A DNA stretch of 19,188 nt from Hungateiclostridiaceae bacterium UBA3934 (GCA_002385815.1 DGEE01000148.1:1-19188); one strand, 5' to 3'. Positions 7,377 to 15,497 are shown, numbered from the stretch's first letter. Numbers and translations: made by a program. The notes: generated by a model not told the origin, from the letters alone.

Positions 7377-8657
7377 ATGGTAAGAAAAGAGATCATAGCC
7401 CTGCTGCTGGCCGGAGGACAGGGAAGCAGGCTGGGAGTCCTGACCAAGAAATCTGCCAAGCCCGCAGTGCTGTTTGGCGGAAAATACAGGATAATCGATT
7501 TTTCGCTCAGCAACTGTGCCAATTCAGGTATCGATACTGTAGGTGTCCTTACGCAGTACCAGCCGCTCAAGCTCAATAATCACATCGGTATCGGCAAACC
7601 ATGGGATATGGACAGGATGAACGGAGGCGTCACCATACTGTCGCCGTTCATGAAGGAAGACAGCGGCGAATGGTACAAGGGGACCGCAAATGCGATCAGT
7701 CAGAATATCGATTACGTTGACAAGATGTCACCCAAATACGTCATAATCCTGTCGGGTGACCATATCTATAAAATGGACTACTTGGATATGCTGGCCTTCC
7801 ATGTGAAAAACAATGCAGAGGCAACGATATCTGTCATCGACGTTCCGTACGAAGAAGCATCCAGATACGGCATAATGAGCACTGATGAATACGGACGTAT
7901 TTACGAATTTCAGGAGAAACCCGCCAATCCCAAAAGTACGCTTGCATCCATGGGCGTATACATATTTACGTGGGAGATACTGAGAGAATATCTGATCCGC
8001 GATGAACAGGATGAGACATCCGACCATGATTTCGGGAAGGACATAATACCCGCCATGCTGAGCGACGGAAGGCGGATGTTTGCATACAGGTTCAGTGGCT
8101 ATTGGAAAGATGTCGGGACGATACAGGCCTTCTGGGAGTCGAATATGGATCTTGTCAAAAGAGTCCCGGAATTCAATCTGTATGATCCCGAGTGGAAAAT
8201 ATATACACCCAATCCTGTCAAACCTCCGCACTATGTGGCATCGACAGGGAGTGTCAAAACTTCTGTGGTGGCCGAGGGATGCATGATCTACGGAAGAGTC
8301 AGGAATTCAGTGCTTTTCCCGGGCGTTACCGTCGAAAAAGACGCTTTGATCGAGAATTCTATCGTGATGTCAAATTCATATATCGGAGAGGGCAGTGTTC
8401 TGGACCATTGTATCCTCGGAGAAGGCGTCGTGGTCGGGAAAAATGCCAGGATAGGCTTTGGCGATGATATCCCCAATGAGCATAAGCCCGGCATTTACAA
8501 CTCCGGGATAACTGTGGTGGGAGAAAGGGCAGAGATTCCTGAAGGCATTGTCATAGGGAAAAATGTCATGATAGATATGCATGCCGGCATCGAAGATTTC
8601 TGCGGGGAAGTGGTGCCGTCAGGCTCAAGCATATACAAAGGCGGTGAATGTGAATGA
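7377..8657 (+). CDS. glgC: Glucose-1-phosphate adenylyltransferase, catalytic subunit
   Basis: A 426-residue ADP-glucose pyrophosphorylase that makes ADP-glucose from ATP and glucose-1-phosphate, the committed step of bacterial glycogen synthesis. The nucleotidyltransferase signature AGGQGSRLGVLTKKSAKPA (from Ala12) is intact, as is the metal-binding aspartate in LSGDHIYKMDY (Asp128). The C-terminal third carries left-handed beta-helix hexapeptide repeats (GCMIYGRVRNSVLFPGV, then SIVMSNSYIGEGSVL). The ATG follows AGGGGTGATG. It overlaps glgD by four bases (ATGA), so the two are translated together. The usual partners glgA and glgP are not in this window. Confidence 0.96.
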   Translation: MVRKEIIALLLAGGQGSRLGVLTKKSAKPAVLFGGKYRIIDFSLSNCANSGIDTVGVLTQYQPLKLNNHIGIGKPWDMDRMNGGVTILSPFMKEDSGEWYKGTANAISQNIDYVDKMSPKYVIILSGDHIYKMDYLDMLAFHVKNNAEATISVIDVPYEEASRYGIMSTDEYGRIYEFQEKPANPKSTLASMGVYIFTWEILREYLIRDEQDETSDHDFGKDIIPAMLSDGRRMFAYRFSGYWKDVGTIQAFWESNMDLVKRVPEFNLYDPEWKIYTPNPVKPPHYVASTGSVKTSVVAEGCMIYGRVRNSVLFPGVTVEKDALIENSIVMSNSYIGEGSVLDHCILGEGVVVGKNARIGFGDDIPNEHKPGIYNSGITVVGERAEIPEGIVIGKNVMIDMHAGIEDFCGEVVPSGSSIYKGGECE

Positions 8658-9778
8658 CGAATACCATGGGATTGATACTGTCAGGCTGGAAAAAGCCTGC
8701 TCTCAAAGACCTTTCATATAACAGGTCCGTTTCAGCCGTTCCCTTTGGCGGCAAATACAGGGCTATAGATTTTATACTGTCCAATATGGTCAACTCCGGT
8801 ATAAAAAACGTCGGAGTGCTGACCCAGTACAGCTTCCGTTCACTGATGGACCATCTGGGTTCGGGCAAGGAGTGGGATCTTGACAGGAGATATGATGGCT
8901 TGTTCATTTTTCCTCCATCCATGTCAGATGACGAAAGCGGCTGGGACAGGGGAAGCGCAGATGCCATGTACAATAACCTGTCCTTCCTCAAGCGGAGCAA
9001 TGAGGACTATGTGGTGATTTCCCAGGGAAACGGTATATTCAAGATGCAGATGGGCGAGATGCTGCGGTACCATCTGGACACCGATGCTGATATCACACTG
9101 GCTTACAGGCAGATGTACGACTATACCAAAGAAGAGCTTTCACGTCTGGGGATAATCAGGATCAACGAGGACAACAGGGTTATCGATCTACAGGAGAAAC
9201 CACTGAATCCGCAGTCGGATCTGGCCTCCATAGGTATTTACATACTGAAGCGGACACTGCTCATCGCACTGCTGGAGGAGTGTATTGCCCACGGAGATTA
9301 TGACTTTGTCAGAGACATAATGATAAAGAAGCTGGACAAGCTGAGTATATACGGTTACGAATTCAAAGGTTACTGGCGCAATATCAGCTCTGTCCGCAAT
9401 TACTACAGATGTTCCATGGAGGTGCTGAGCGATCCTGAAATACGCGAGGAGCTTTTCGTACGGAACGGGAAGATATACACAAAGGTCAAGGATGAAGCTC
9501 CTGCAAAATACAATGAGGAAGCTGAGGTGACGAATTCCATCGTTGCTGATGGCTGCTTCATCGAGGGTACTGTCGAAAACAGTGTGCTGTTCAGAGGTGT
9601 CACCATAGCAAAGGGTGCTGTGGTGAGAAACAGTATCGTGATGCAGGGATCGGTGATAGAGCAGGATGCGGTCCTGGAATGTGGTATACTTGATAAGAAT
9701 GTGGTTTTGACCAGGGGTAAGTATCTGAAGGGTGATTCCGACTATCCGGTGGTCGTGAGCAAGAATTCCGTGGTATAA
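8654..9778 (+). CDS. glgD: GlgD, non-catalytic partner of GlgC
   Basis: A 374-residue paralogue of GlgC, which in Firmicutes forms a mixed GlgC/GlgD enzyme with higher activity than GlgC alone. It keeps the fold and the PFGGKYRAIDFILSN segment but has lost the catalytic pieces: the GGxGxRL loop is replaced by SGWKKPALKDLS, and the metal-binding Asp region reads SQGNGIFKMQM, without the DH pair. Beta-helix repeats remain at the C-terminus (SIVADGCFIEGTVENSVLF). The start overlaps the glgC stop. Loss of catalytic residues is normal for GlgD and is not a sign of decay. Confidence 0.94.
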   Translation: MTNTMGLILSGWKKPALKDLSYNRSVSAVPFGGKYRAIDFILSNMVNSGIKNVGVLTQYSFRSLMDHLGSGKEWDLDRRYDGLFIFPPSMSDDESGWDRGSADAMYNNLSFLKRSNEDYVVISQGNGIFKMQMGEMLRYHLDTDADITLAYRQMYDYTKEELSRLGIIRINEDNRVIDLQEKPLNPQSDLASIGIYILKRTLLIALLEECIAHGDYDFVRDIMIKKLDKLSIYGYEFKGYWRNISSVRNYYRCSMEVLSDPEIREELFVRNGKIYTKVKDEAPAKYNEEAEVTNSIVADGCFIEGTVENSVLFRGVTIAKGAVVRNSIVMQGSVIEQDAVLECGILDKNVVLTRGKYLKGDSDYPVVVSKNSVV

Positions 9779-9832
9779 TGCTGACAGCATGTCCCGGCCC
9801 TGAAGGCTTGTCAACATTGCCGATGCCGGGAC
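9774..9832 (+). promoter_or_regulatory. Extended -10 plus two stem-loops at the glgD end
   Basis: TGGTATAAT overlaps the glgD stop codon and looks like an extended -10 (hexamer 9774-9779) without a good -35. Immediately after come the palindrome ATGCTGACAGCAT (9778-9790) and an 8-bp GC stem, GTCCCGGC (9791-9798) with GCCGGGAC (9825-9832). The larger stem lacks a T run, so it is not a standard terminator. It could end glgCD weakly or form a 5' stem on a transcript into the transporter gene. Confidence 0.35.
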
Positions 9833-9914
9833 GCGGGGTCATCTCAGAAATCAGAAACGAAAGGACAGGAGCTTTCTTGATATACAAGGGCTTTCTTGCA
9901 TTGGGCTGACATAT

Positions 9915-10838
9915 ATGACTAAAAAACTCAGGGCAGATCTGCTGCTGCTGATCATAACAGTGGTGTGGGGGGCATCGTTCCCGCTGACCAAGGTGGTGCT
10001 GGGATGTATCCCGGCATTTGCATACCTTTCACTGAGATTTTTGCTGGCATCGGCAGTTTTAGCAGTGATTTACCACAGAAATCTGAAAAAAATCAACAAG
10101 AGGGTGCTGATCTACGGATGCATCCTGGGGATATTTATGTTCGGCGGTATGGCATTCCAGGTCGTAGGCCTGTACACTACCTCCGCATCGAATTCCGGAT
10201 TTATCACCGGCCTGAATGTCGTTATCGTCCCGATAATCTCAGCTCTTCTTCTGAAGAAGAAGCCTGACAGAGCGGCCTTCACTGGCGTTGTCGTGGCATT
10301 TACGGGGATATTTTTCATGTCCGGCGGACTCAGGGCCGACTTCAATATCGGAGACCTGCTGACATTCATATGCGCTATTTGCTGGGCATTTCAAATCGTA
10401 CTCATAGACAGGTTCACCCGGCATGAGGATGCTCCGCTGCTTGCCATCATACAGTTGCTGTTCACCGGCCTGGCGAGCACAGCGCTGTGGTTCGCCGTCG
10501 ACATTGGCAAGCCGATGGTTTTCAACTCAACGGTGGCAGCCATACTGCTGTTCACGGCAATACTGGGGTCATCACTGGCCTACGGCGGGCAGACCATTGC
10601 TCAGAAATACACCACTCCCACACATGCTTCGCTGATATTCACGGCCGAGCCCGTTTTCGCATTGGTGTTTGCCATGATCATACCCAATGCCGATGGTGTG
10701 AGGGAAATGCCGTCGGCGATGAAGATCGCAGGATGCTGTCTGATACTCGCCGGAATGCTGGTTTCGGAGCTGCGGGTCGGGCGGGAAAGAACAGGCAGCC
10801 AGGCCGAAAGGAGGATCACACGGTTTGTCCGAAGATAA
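9915..10838 (+). CDS. EamA/DMT superfamily transporter
   Basis: A 307-residue inner-membrane protein with about ten hydrophobic segments in two EamA repeats, as in the drug/metabolite transporter superfamily. The first repeat opens with LLLLIITVVWGASFPLTKVV, a typical DMT signature; the second ends with THASLIFTAEPVFALVFAMI, which matches the conserved EamA helix. Members export amino acids, metabolites or drugs, and the substrate cannot be told from sequence. The C-terminal tail is basic and cytoplasmic (RVGRERTGSQAERR). The Shine-Dalgarno site is weak. The 3' end overlaps the methyltransferase gene by 14 bases, and the strong AAAGGAGG for that gene lies inside this one. Confidence 0.9.
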   Translation: MTKKLRADLLLLIITVVWGASFPLTKVVLGCIPAFAYLSLRFLLASAVLAVIYHRNLKKINKRVLIYGCILGIFMFGGMAFQVVGLYTTSASNSGFITGLNVVIVPIISALLLKKKPDRAAFTGVVVAFTGIFFMSGGLRADFNIGDLLTFICAICWAFQIVLIDRFTRHEDAPLLAIIQLLFTGLASTALWFAVDIGKPMVFNSTVAAILLFTAILGSSLAYGGQTIAQKYTTPTHASLIFTAEPVFALVFAMIIPNADGVREMPSAMKIAGCCLILAGMLVSELRVGRERTGSQAERRITRFVRR

Positions 10839-12873
10839 GCTTGCTTCAGATTTGGAACAAAAAAAGTTTCCTTCAGATATGAAGCAGGAAGTGCTGTCCT
10901 TTTCCGAGGTTTGCAGGATCCTTTCAATAACTTCAGCCACAGGGAAAAACTGGATAAGACTTGGCAAGCTTGAGCCCATCGATGCAGTTGCCGGAAAGCC
11001 TGTGTTTAGCCGGGACGATATCGACAGACTGATCGCCGCCGTGGAAGCAGGCGATAAAGTCCTGAAATCCAGAAGAAACAAAAAGAAGGTTTCAGGACCG
11101 TCGCTGTATGATAATTACATAACAAACAGGCACAATATATCAGTCATAAATGAGATACTGGAGTATGACCAGATACAGATAGACGAGGATATGCTGAGGG
11201 TCATCATTGCCAATTTTGCTCTGCAGTTTATTTACCGGACGCATGGCGATGACAGGACCGGAAATCTTATAAGGGAATACCTCTGCAATGATCTGCATGC
11301 TTGCGGATTCGATCCGCTCATCGATGACCTGCTTTCAGGCGTGGCGGACAGTAAGGGTCTGGCATACAGATACAGCGGTATACTTGAGAAGGAGCTTGAA
11401 TATGTACCTGAGGAGGATTGCCTGGGCTTTGTCTATATATCACTGAAGAATATGTCGGAAAGAAAGCTCAGCGGCGTGTATTACACTCCTTTGTCGGTTG
11501 TGAAGGAGCTTGTTTCACTGGTCAGGGATACTGTTGATCTGTCAGGCATGAGGATCCTTGACCCATGCTGCGGGACAGGCAACTTTCTGCTTTATCTGGC
11601 ATCGCAGCAGGTGGGACCGGAGCAACTTTACGGGCAGGATTCCGATAAACTTGCAGTCCTGATAGCCAGGATAAATTTCGCATTGAGATTCAACATAACC
11701 GACATGGATTTTCTGAAGAAGCATATAACCTGCGGTGATACCCTGAAAACACTGCCTTTTTCCGAATATGACCTTATACTGGGAAATCCGCCGTGGGGAT
11801 ACGATTATACCACAGAAGAGCTGGCTGACCTGGCAGCTGTTTACCGTTCTGCTTCGCACAGGAGAGCAGAGTCATATGACTTGTTTGTCGAACGCTGCCT
11901 GTCCCTGCTGAGTGAAGGAGGCCTGCTGGTATTCGTTCTTCCTGAAGCGGTACTGAATGTCAGATCCCACAGGGCTGTCCGGAAAATCATGCTTGAAAAG
12001 GCAGAGTTCAGGTTCATAACATTTCTGGGGAATGTTTTCGGCAAAGTCCAGTGCCCGTCTGTCATATTAGGTCTATCGAACACAGTTGACAAATCAGAAG
12101 GGATAAAGGTCAGCTCCGGCGGTCAGACATTTATCATCAGTCCCGGTCGGAAATATACGCCGGACACATTCAATTTCCATGTAAGCGACGAGCAACAGTC
12201 CTGCCTCGATGCAATCTCCAGTAACGCCGAACTGGCATATCTGAAGGGCAATGCCAGTTTTGCGCTGGGCATAGTGACCGGGAACAACCGGGCCTTCATT
12301 TCGGAGACTCCGCGGGACGGTTATGAAGCAGTACTGAGAGGCAGCGATGTGTTCAAATACAGGATATCCGACAGTCATGCATATATCAGATTCGTTCCTG
12401 AAAGCTTTCAGCAGGTGGCTCCTGCCGGGATGTATCGGGCTCCGGAAAAGCTGTTATACCGCTTTATCTGTGATACACTGGTTTTTGCATATGACGACAG
12501 GAAGACATTGTCGCTGAACAGCTGCAATATCCTCATTCCAGAGATACCCGGGCTGGCGGTCAAATATGTCCTGGCTGTGCTGAACTCCAGGGCGGCAGCT
12601 TTCTTCTGCCAGCAGAGATTCAACTCAGTAAAGGTGTTGCGGTCTCATCTTGAGGCAATACCCATACCCATCGTTTCAGATAAAGTCCAGCGCGAAATCA
12701 CAGACGCAGTGGACCGCATCATGAAACCTGGTGCGAGGATCAGCCTGCTTTATGATGAATTTGATGATCATATCTTTGGTATATATGGATTGTCAGCAAA
12801 GCACAGGGACATGATCAGGAAATCGCTGAAAGGGAAAAACCGGTTTTTGCCGCCTGAACCGTACATGATCTGA
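10825..12873 (+). CDS. HTH-containing N6-adenine DNA methyltransferase, Eco57I/TaqI-like
   Basis: A 682-residue protein. Residues about 23-75 form a MerR/excisionase-like helix-turn-helix (LSFSEVCRILSITSATGKNW, then KPVFSRDDIDRLIAAV), followed by a basic patch KSRRNKKK. A helical region leads to the methyltransferase core: SGVYYTP (216-222), SAM-binding motif I DPCCGTGNF (from Asp246) and catalytic motif IV NPPW (Asn321-Trp324), which marks gamma-class N6-adenine methylation. The C-terminal half resembles a TaqI-like target-recognition domain (LGIVTGNNRAFI, YVLAVLNSRAAAFFCQQRF). I see no PD-(D/E)xK nuclease motif and no restriction gene beside it, so it is probably an orphan methylase. I chose TTG because AAAGGAGG lies ten bases before it. 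GC content resembles its neighbours. The modified site is unknown. Confidence 0.88.
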   Translation: MSEDKLASDLEQKKFPSDMKQEVLSFSEVCRILSITSATGKNWIRLGKLEPIDAVAGKPVFSRDDIDRLIAAVEAGDKVLKSRRNKKKVSGPSLYDNYITNRHNISVINEILEYDQIQIDEDMLRVIIANFALQFIYRTHGDDRTGNLIREYLCNDLHACGFDPLIDDLLSGVADSKGLAYRYSGILEKELEYVPEEDCLGFVYISLKNMSERKLSGVYYTPLSVVKELVSLVRDTVDLSGMRILDPCCGTGNFLLYLASQQVGPEQLYGQDSDKLAVLIARINFALRFNITDMDFLKKHITCGDTLKTLPFSEYDLILGNPPWGYDYTTEELADLAAVYRSASHRRAESYDLFVERCLSLLSEGGLLVFVLPEAVLNVRSHRAVRKIMLEKAEFRFITFLGNVFGKVQCPSVILGLSNTVDKSEGIKVSSGGQTFIISPGRKYTPDTFNFHVSDEQQSCLDAISSNAELAYLKGNASFALGIVTGNNRAFISETPRDGYEAVLRGSDVFKYRISDSHAYIRFVPESFQQVAPAGMYRAPEKLLYRFICDTLVFAYDDRKTLSLNSCNILIPEIPGLAVKYVLAVLNSRAAAFFCQQRFNSVKVLRSHLEAIPIPIVSDKVQREITDAVDRIMKPGARISLLYDEFDDHIFGIYGLSAKHRDMIRKSLKGKNRFLPPEPYMI

Positions 12874-12903
12874 TAAGCAGTGCTAAATGATCATGAGAAG
12901 CGG

Positions 12904-12934
12904 ATAATAAAAGAGCAGAGTTTAAACTCTGCTC
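12904..12934 (-). terminator. Terminator of the CofE-like gene, possibly two-way
   Basis: A perfect 22-base palindrome (12913-12934) has arms GAGCAGAG and CTCTGCTC around TTTAAA. On the minus strand it is followed by CTTTTATTAT, a good T-rich tail, and ends the CofE-like gene 17 bases after its stop. On the plus strand the tail CCTGTTTTC is weaker but may also stop transcripts from the methyltransferase gene, 40 bases upstream. Confidence 0.85.
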
Positions 12935-12950
12935 CCTGTTTTCTCCGGTC

Positions 12951-14144
12951 CTATACAGCCGAGAAGTTGTCGAAGTACCCCTGGATATATACGAGCGGTG
13001 TCCCCTTGTCGCCGCTGCCGCTGGTCAGATCACACAGTGAACCGATGAGATCAGTCAGCCTTCTTGGGGTCGTGCCCTGGGATGCCATGTCTCCCCCGGA
13101 CTCATCTTTTTTATTCCTGATATAGTCAGAGATAGCCTTTTTCAGCTCTTCTCCTCTTAAATCCTTAAAATCGTTATCGGCCAGGTATTTCAGTTTCACT
13201 TCATTGGGAGTGCCTTTAAGGCCGGAGGTATAACCCGGTGATACGACGGGATCGGCCAACTCCCATATTTTGCCCACAGGGTCTTTGAATGCGCCGTCAC
13301 CGTAAACCATTACTTCGACGGTTTTGCCTGTGCGCTGTTTAAGATGATCCTGTATTTTTGCAACAAGCTGCATGCAGTCGCGGGGAAAGAGCTTGACTGT
13401 ATCGTCTGTAGCTTTATTCGATCCCAGCAGGCCGTATTCCTCATTGTATCCACTGCCGTTGACCGGAGCTGTAAGTATGTCGTCCAGTCCGTATATCACT
13501 TCTCCGCCGTTAGCTTTCAATATCCTTTTGGTCCGTGCCCTGGTATGGATATCACAGACCAGAACATGCTTTGTATATTCAAGGATGGTTTTCGGATTGT
13601 TTGAGAATACCACCTCGCACTCGACTCCGGATTCCTCCGTCAGCGATGTGTAGTAATCTATATAATCGATGCCCGTGAAGGTATGCCTTATATTGCCGAA
13701 CAGTTCACGGAACTGCTTCAGTGTGAGGACATCAGTCCATGGATTGATGCCTTTTTCGTCCAGTGCGTCTATATCCACGAGATGGTTGCCGACTTCGTCG
13801 GAGGGATAACTGAGCATCAGCACCATTTTTTTCACACCCCTGGCTATGCCACGGAGGCAGACAGCAAAGCGGTTCCTGCTGAGGATGGGGAATACCACTC
13901 CGAGGGTAACATCACCAAATTTTGAACGGACATCAGCTGCTATGGCATCGATGTCGGCATAGTTGCCCTGGGCGCGTGCCACGACTGACTCAGTTATTGC
14001 GGCTATATCTCTGTCCCTTATGGGAAAACCTTCGATTTGAGAAGCTTTTATGATACTGTCTGACACTATCTGTATCAGGTCATCACCACAGTTGATTATC
14101 GGTGTCCTGATACCTCTTACTACCGTACCTGTCATTCTTTCCAT
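12951..14144 (-). CDS. Coenzyme F420-0:L-glutamate ligase (CofE)-like protein
   Basis: This 397-residue protein resembles the F420_ligase family (PF01996). CofE adds glutamate to F420-0 using GTP in methanogens and actinobacteria. The N-terminal part has the family layout VVRGIRTPIINCGDDLIQIV, with a helix and VVARAQGNY in the place of the CofE nucleotide-binding stretch. VMVYGDGAFKDPVGKIWELA lies in the C-terminal half. Clostridia of this kind are not known to make F420 and no F420 genes are nearby, so it likely ligates an amino acid to another acceptor. The end has a Ser/Gly-rich segment (GDMASQGTTPRR). I chose the ATG after GGGTGAG; a GTG two codons earlier overlaps that site. A LysR gene is divergent from it. 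Confidence 0.75.
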   Translation of the reverse strand: MERMTGTVVRGIRTPIINCGDDLIQIVSDSIIKASQIEGFPIRDRDIAAITESVVARAQGNYADIDAIAADVRSKFGDVTLGVVFPILSRNRFAVCLRGIARGVKKMVLMLSYPSDEVGNHLVDIDALDEKGINPWTDVLTLKQFRELFGNIRHTFTGIDYIDYYTSLTEESGVECEVVFSNNPKTILEYTKHVLVCDIHTRARTKRILKANGGEVIYGLDDILTAPVNGSGYNEEYGLLGSNKATDDTVKLFPRDCMQLVAKIQDHLKQRTGKTVEVMVYGDGAFKDPVGKIWELADPVVSPGYTSGLKGTPNEVKLKYLADNDFKDLRGEELKKAISDYIRNKKDESGGDMASQGTTPRRLTDLIGSLCDLTSGSGDKGTPLVYIQGYFDNFSAV

Positions 14145-14179
14145 GAGCACTCACCCTGTACATAGTTTAGTTGACACAC

Positions 14180-14212
14180 TTGTATTATATGTGAAATTGT
14201 GCTATAAGTAAA
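14180..14212. promoter_or_regulatory. Interlocked divergent promoters of the CofE-like and lysR genes
   Basis: Plus strand (to lysR): TTGTAT (14180-14185), 17 bases, TGC-TATAAG (hexamer 14203-14208). Minus strand (to the CofE-like gene): TTTACT (14212-14207), 17 bases, TATAAT (14189-14184). Each -10 overlaps or abuts the other's -35, so the two promoters occupy the same DNA face to face. An inverted repeat TTATA-N13-TATAA (14185-14207) fills the shared space and is a candidate LysR operator. Confidence 0.7.
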
Positions 14213-14249
14213 ATAGATATCCATAATACACGTTATAAAGAGTGGTTAT

Positions 14250-15146
14250 ATGGCACCCAAACTCGACCTTTACAGGGTTTTTTGCGAAGTGGCTAAATGC
14301 AGGAGCTTTTCCAGGGCAGCCAGAGAACTGTATATGACCCAGCCTGCTGTGAGCCAGGCTGTCATGAATCTGGAAAGGGAGCTGGGCGTGCGTTTGTTTA
14401 CCAGGACATCTAAGGGCGTTACGCTGACCAACGACGGGCACCTGCTATTCGAACATGTCAATTCTGCCATCAATCTGATACATCTGGGTGAAAACAAGCT
14501 GTTGGGATCGAGGGACCTGAAAACAGGTGAGATGAAGGTGGGTGTGGGAGATACCATATCCAAATATTTTCTTCTGCCTTATCTTGAGATATTCCGAAGC
14601 CAGTACCCGAATGTCAAGCTGAACATAATCAACCGGACAACGACAGAGCTTTGCGCACTTGTGAAATCCGGAGAAATAGATATAGCTGTATGCAATTTTC
14701 CCATAAAGGAAGACGGTCTGGAAACCAGGGAATGTATTGAGATACACGATATTTTTGTCTGTGGCGGGAAATACATCAGCAGATTTCAGAAACCCGCCAG
14801 GCTTGAAGAGATAGCTGATATGCCGCTGATACTGCTGGAGCGCAAATCAAATTCCAGATTATATGTAGAGAAATATATGCTGTCACAGGGGATAAGAGTC
14901 ACACCTGAGATAGAGCTTGGTTCTCACGATCTGCTTCTTGAGTTTGCCAGTTTCAATTTCGGGGTGGCATGCGTAGTGGAGGAGTTTTCCCAGGAGTATC
15001 TCAGGACATCGAGGCTGTTCAGGATAGAGCTTGCACATGAGATCCCGCCCAGAAGCATAGGCTTCTGCTATCTTAAGAGTGTTCCTCTGTCGCCTGCTGC
15101 ACAAAAGCTGGTGGAAGTGGTGTCAGATGAACAGAGACCCGGATGA
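14250..15146 (+). CDS. LysR-type transcriptional regulator
   Basis: This 298-residue regulator has the standard LysR winged helix at residues about 3-62 (YRVFCEVAKCRSFSRAARELY, TQPAVSQAVMNLERELGVRL, FTRTSKGVTLTNDG), followed by a periplasmic-binding-protein-like sensor domain that starts MKVGVGDTISKYFLLPYLEI. It is divergent from the CofE-like gene and the two promoters overlap, the classic arrangement for a LysR protein that represses itself and controls its neighbour. The inducer is unknown. The ATG is preceded by a weak AGAGTGG site. Its 3' end faces the terminator of the candidate RNA at 15181-15460. Confidence 0.93.
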   Translation: MAPKLDLYRVFCEVAKCRSFSRAARELYMTQPAVSQAVMNLERELGVRLFTRTSKGVTLTNDGHLLFEHVNSAINLIHLGENKLLGSRDLKTGEMKVGVGDTISKYFLLPYLEIFRSQYPNVKLNIINRTTTELCALVKSGEIDIAVCNFPIKEDGLETRECIEIHDIFVCGGKYISRFQKPARLEEIADMPLILLERKSNSRLYVEKYMLSQGIRVTPEIELGSHDLLLEFASFNFGVACVVEEFSQEYLRTSRLFRIELAHEIPPRSIGFCYLKSVPLSPAAQKLVEVVSDEQRPG

Positions 15147-15180
15147 ACTGAGTAATGAGTACGCTGGAAGAATTCTGAAC

Positions 15181-15460
15181 AAAAAAATGACTCCAGCGAA
15201 CCTTTATCGATCCAATACCTTCTGCACGACCCTTTTCCTCAGACTTTTTCATCCTCAGCTCCGAAATCTTCATCTCGGTATGCTATCTCCGGAACCTTTT
15301 ACCGTCCCTTCGATATTGCATCCTTCAGAATCTTCCTGACCCTTTGGATATAGCAGATGTTATTTCACTTCGTGAACTAATTGATCTGCTCGTCTCTCCG
15401 CATATCTCATGCGGCGGTCACTGCTCCATCGGTAATGTCTCTTAGGTATTCCCTGGAGTC
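15181..15460 (-). ncRNA. Candidate stand-alone structured RNA, about 280 nt
   Basis: No convincing gene covers this stretch on either strand. On the minus strand the predicted transcript starts with GACTCCAG (15460-15453) and ends with CTGGAGTC (15195-15188) followed by A and T7, so its two ends pair perfectly over 8 bp before a terminator-like T run. A second helix just inside pairs AATACC (15450-15445) with GGTATT near 15219. Internal hairpins include CCGCAT/ATGCGG (loop GAGAT), AGCAGAT/ATCTGCT enclosing TTCAC-GAA-GTGAA, and GGGAC/GTTCC. A good promoter lies just upstream. I do not recognise RNase P, SRP RNA, tmRNA or a known riboswitch motif. The end-to-end stem recalls 6S RNA, but the length is well above the usual 160-200 nt. 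Structure was judged by eye. Confidence 0.6.
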
Positions 15461-15467
15461 TGTTTAA

Positions 15468-15497
15468 ATTATACCAGAATACTTCTGTACGACTCAA
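15468..15497 (-). promoter_or_regulatory. Promoter of the candidate structured RNA
   Basis: On the minus strand TTGAGT (15497-15492) is followed after 18 bases by TGG-TATAAT (hexamer 15473-15468), a consensus extended -10. Transcription from it would start about seven bases later, at or next to the first base of the end-closing stem. Confidence 0.75.

Noticed and set aside
15073..15339. Short open frames on both strands over the LysR 3' end and the following gap (about 66 and 86 codons)
   Set aside because: They lack good start signals, show no recognisable family, and lie over the predicted paired segments of the candidate RNA.
15301..15360. GGGTCAGGAAG...GAAGGATGCA on the minus strand as an SRP RNA helix 8
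   Set aside because: It only loosely resembles GTCAGG-GGAAGGAAGCAGC; the GGAA tetraloop and the conserved AGCAGC side are not both present, so I do not call SRP RNA.
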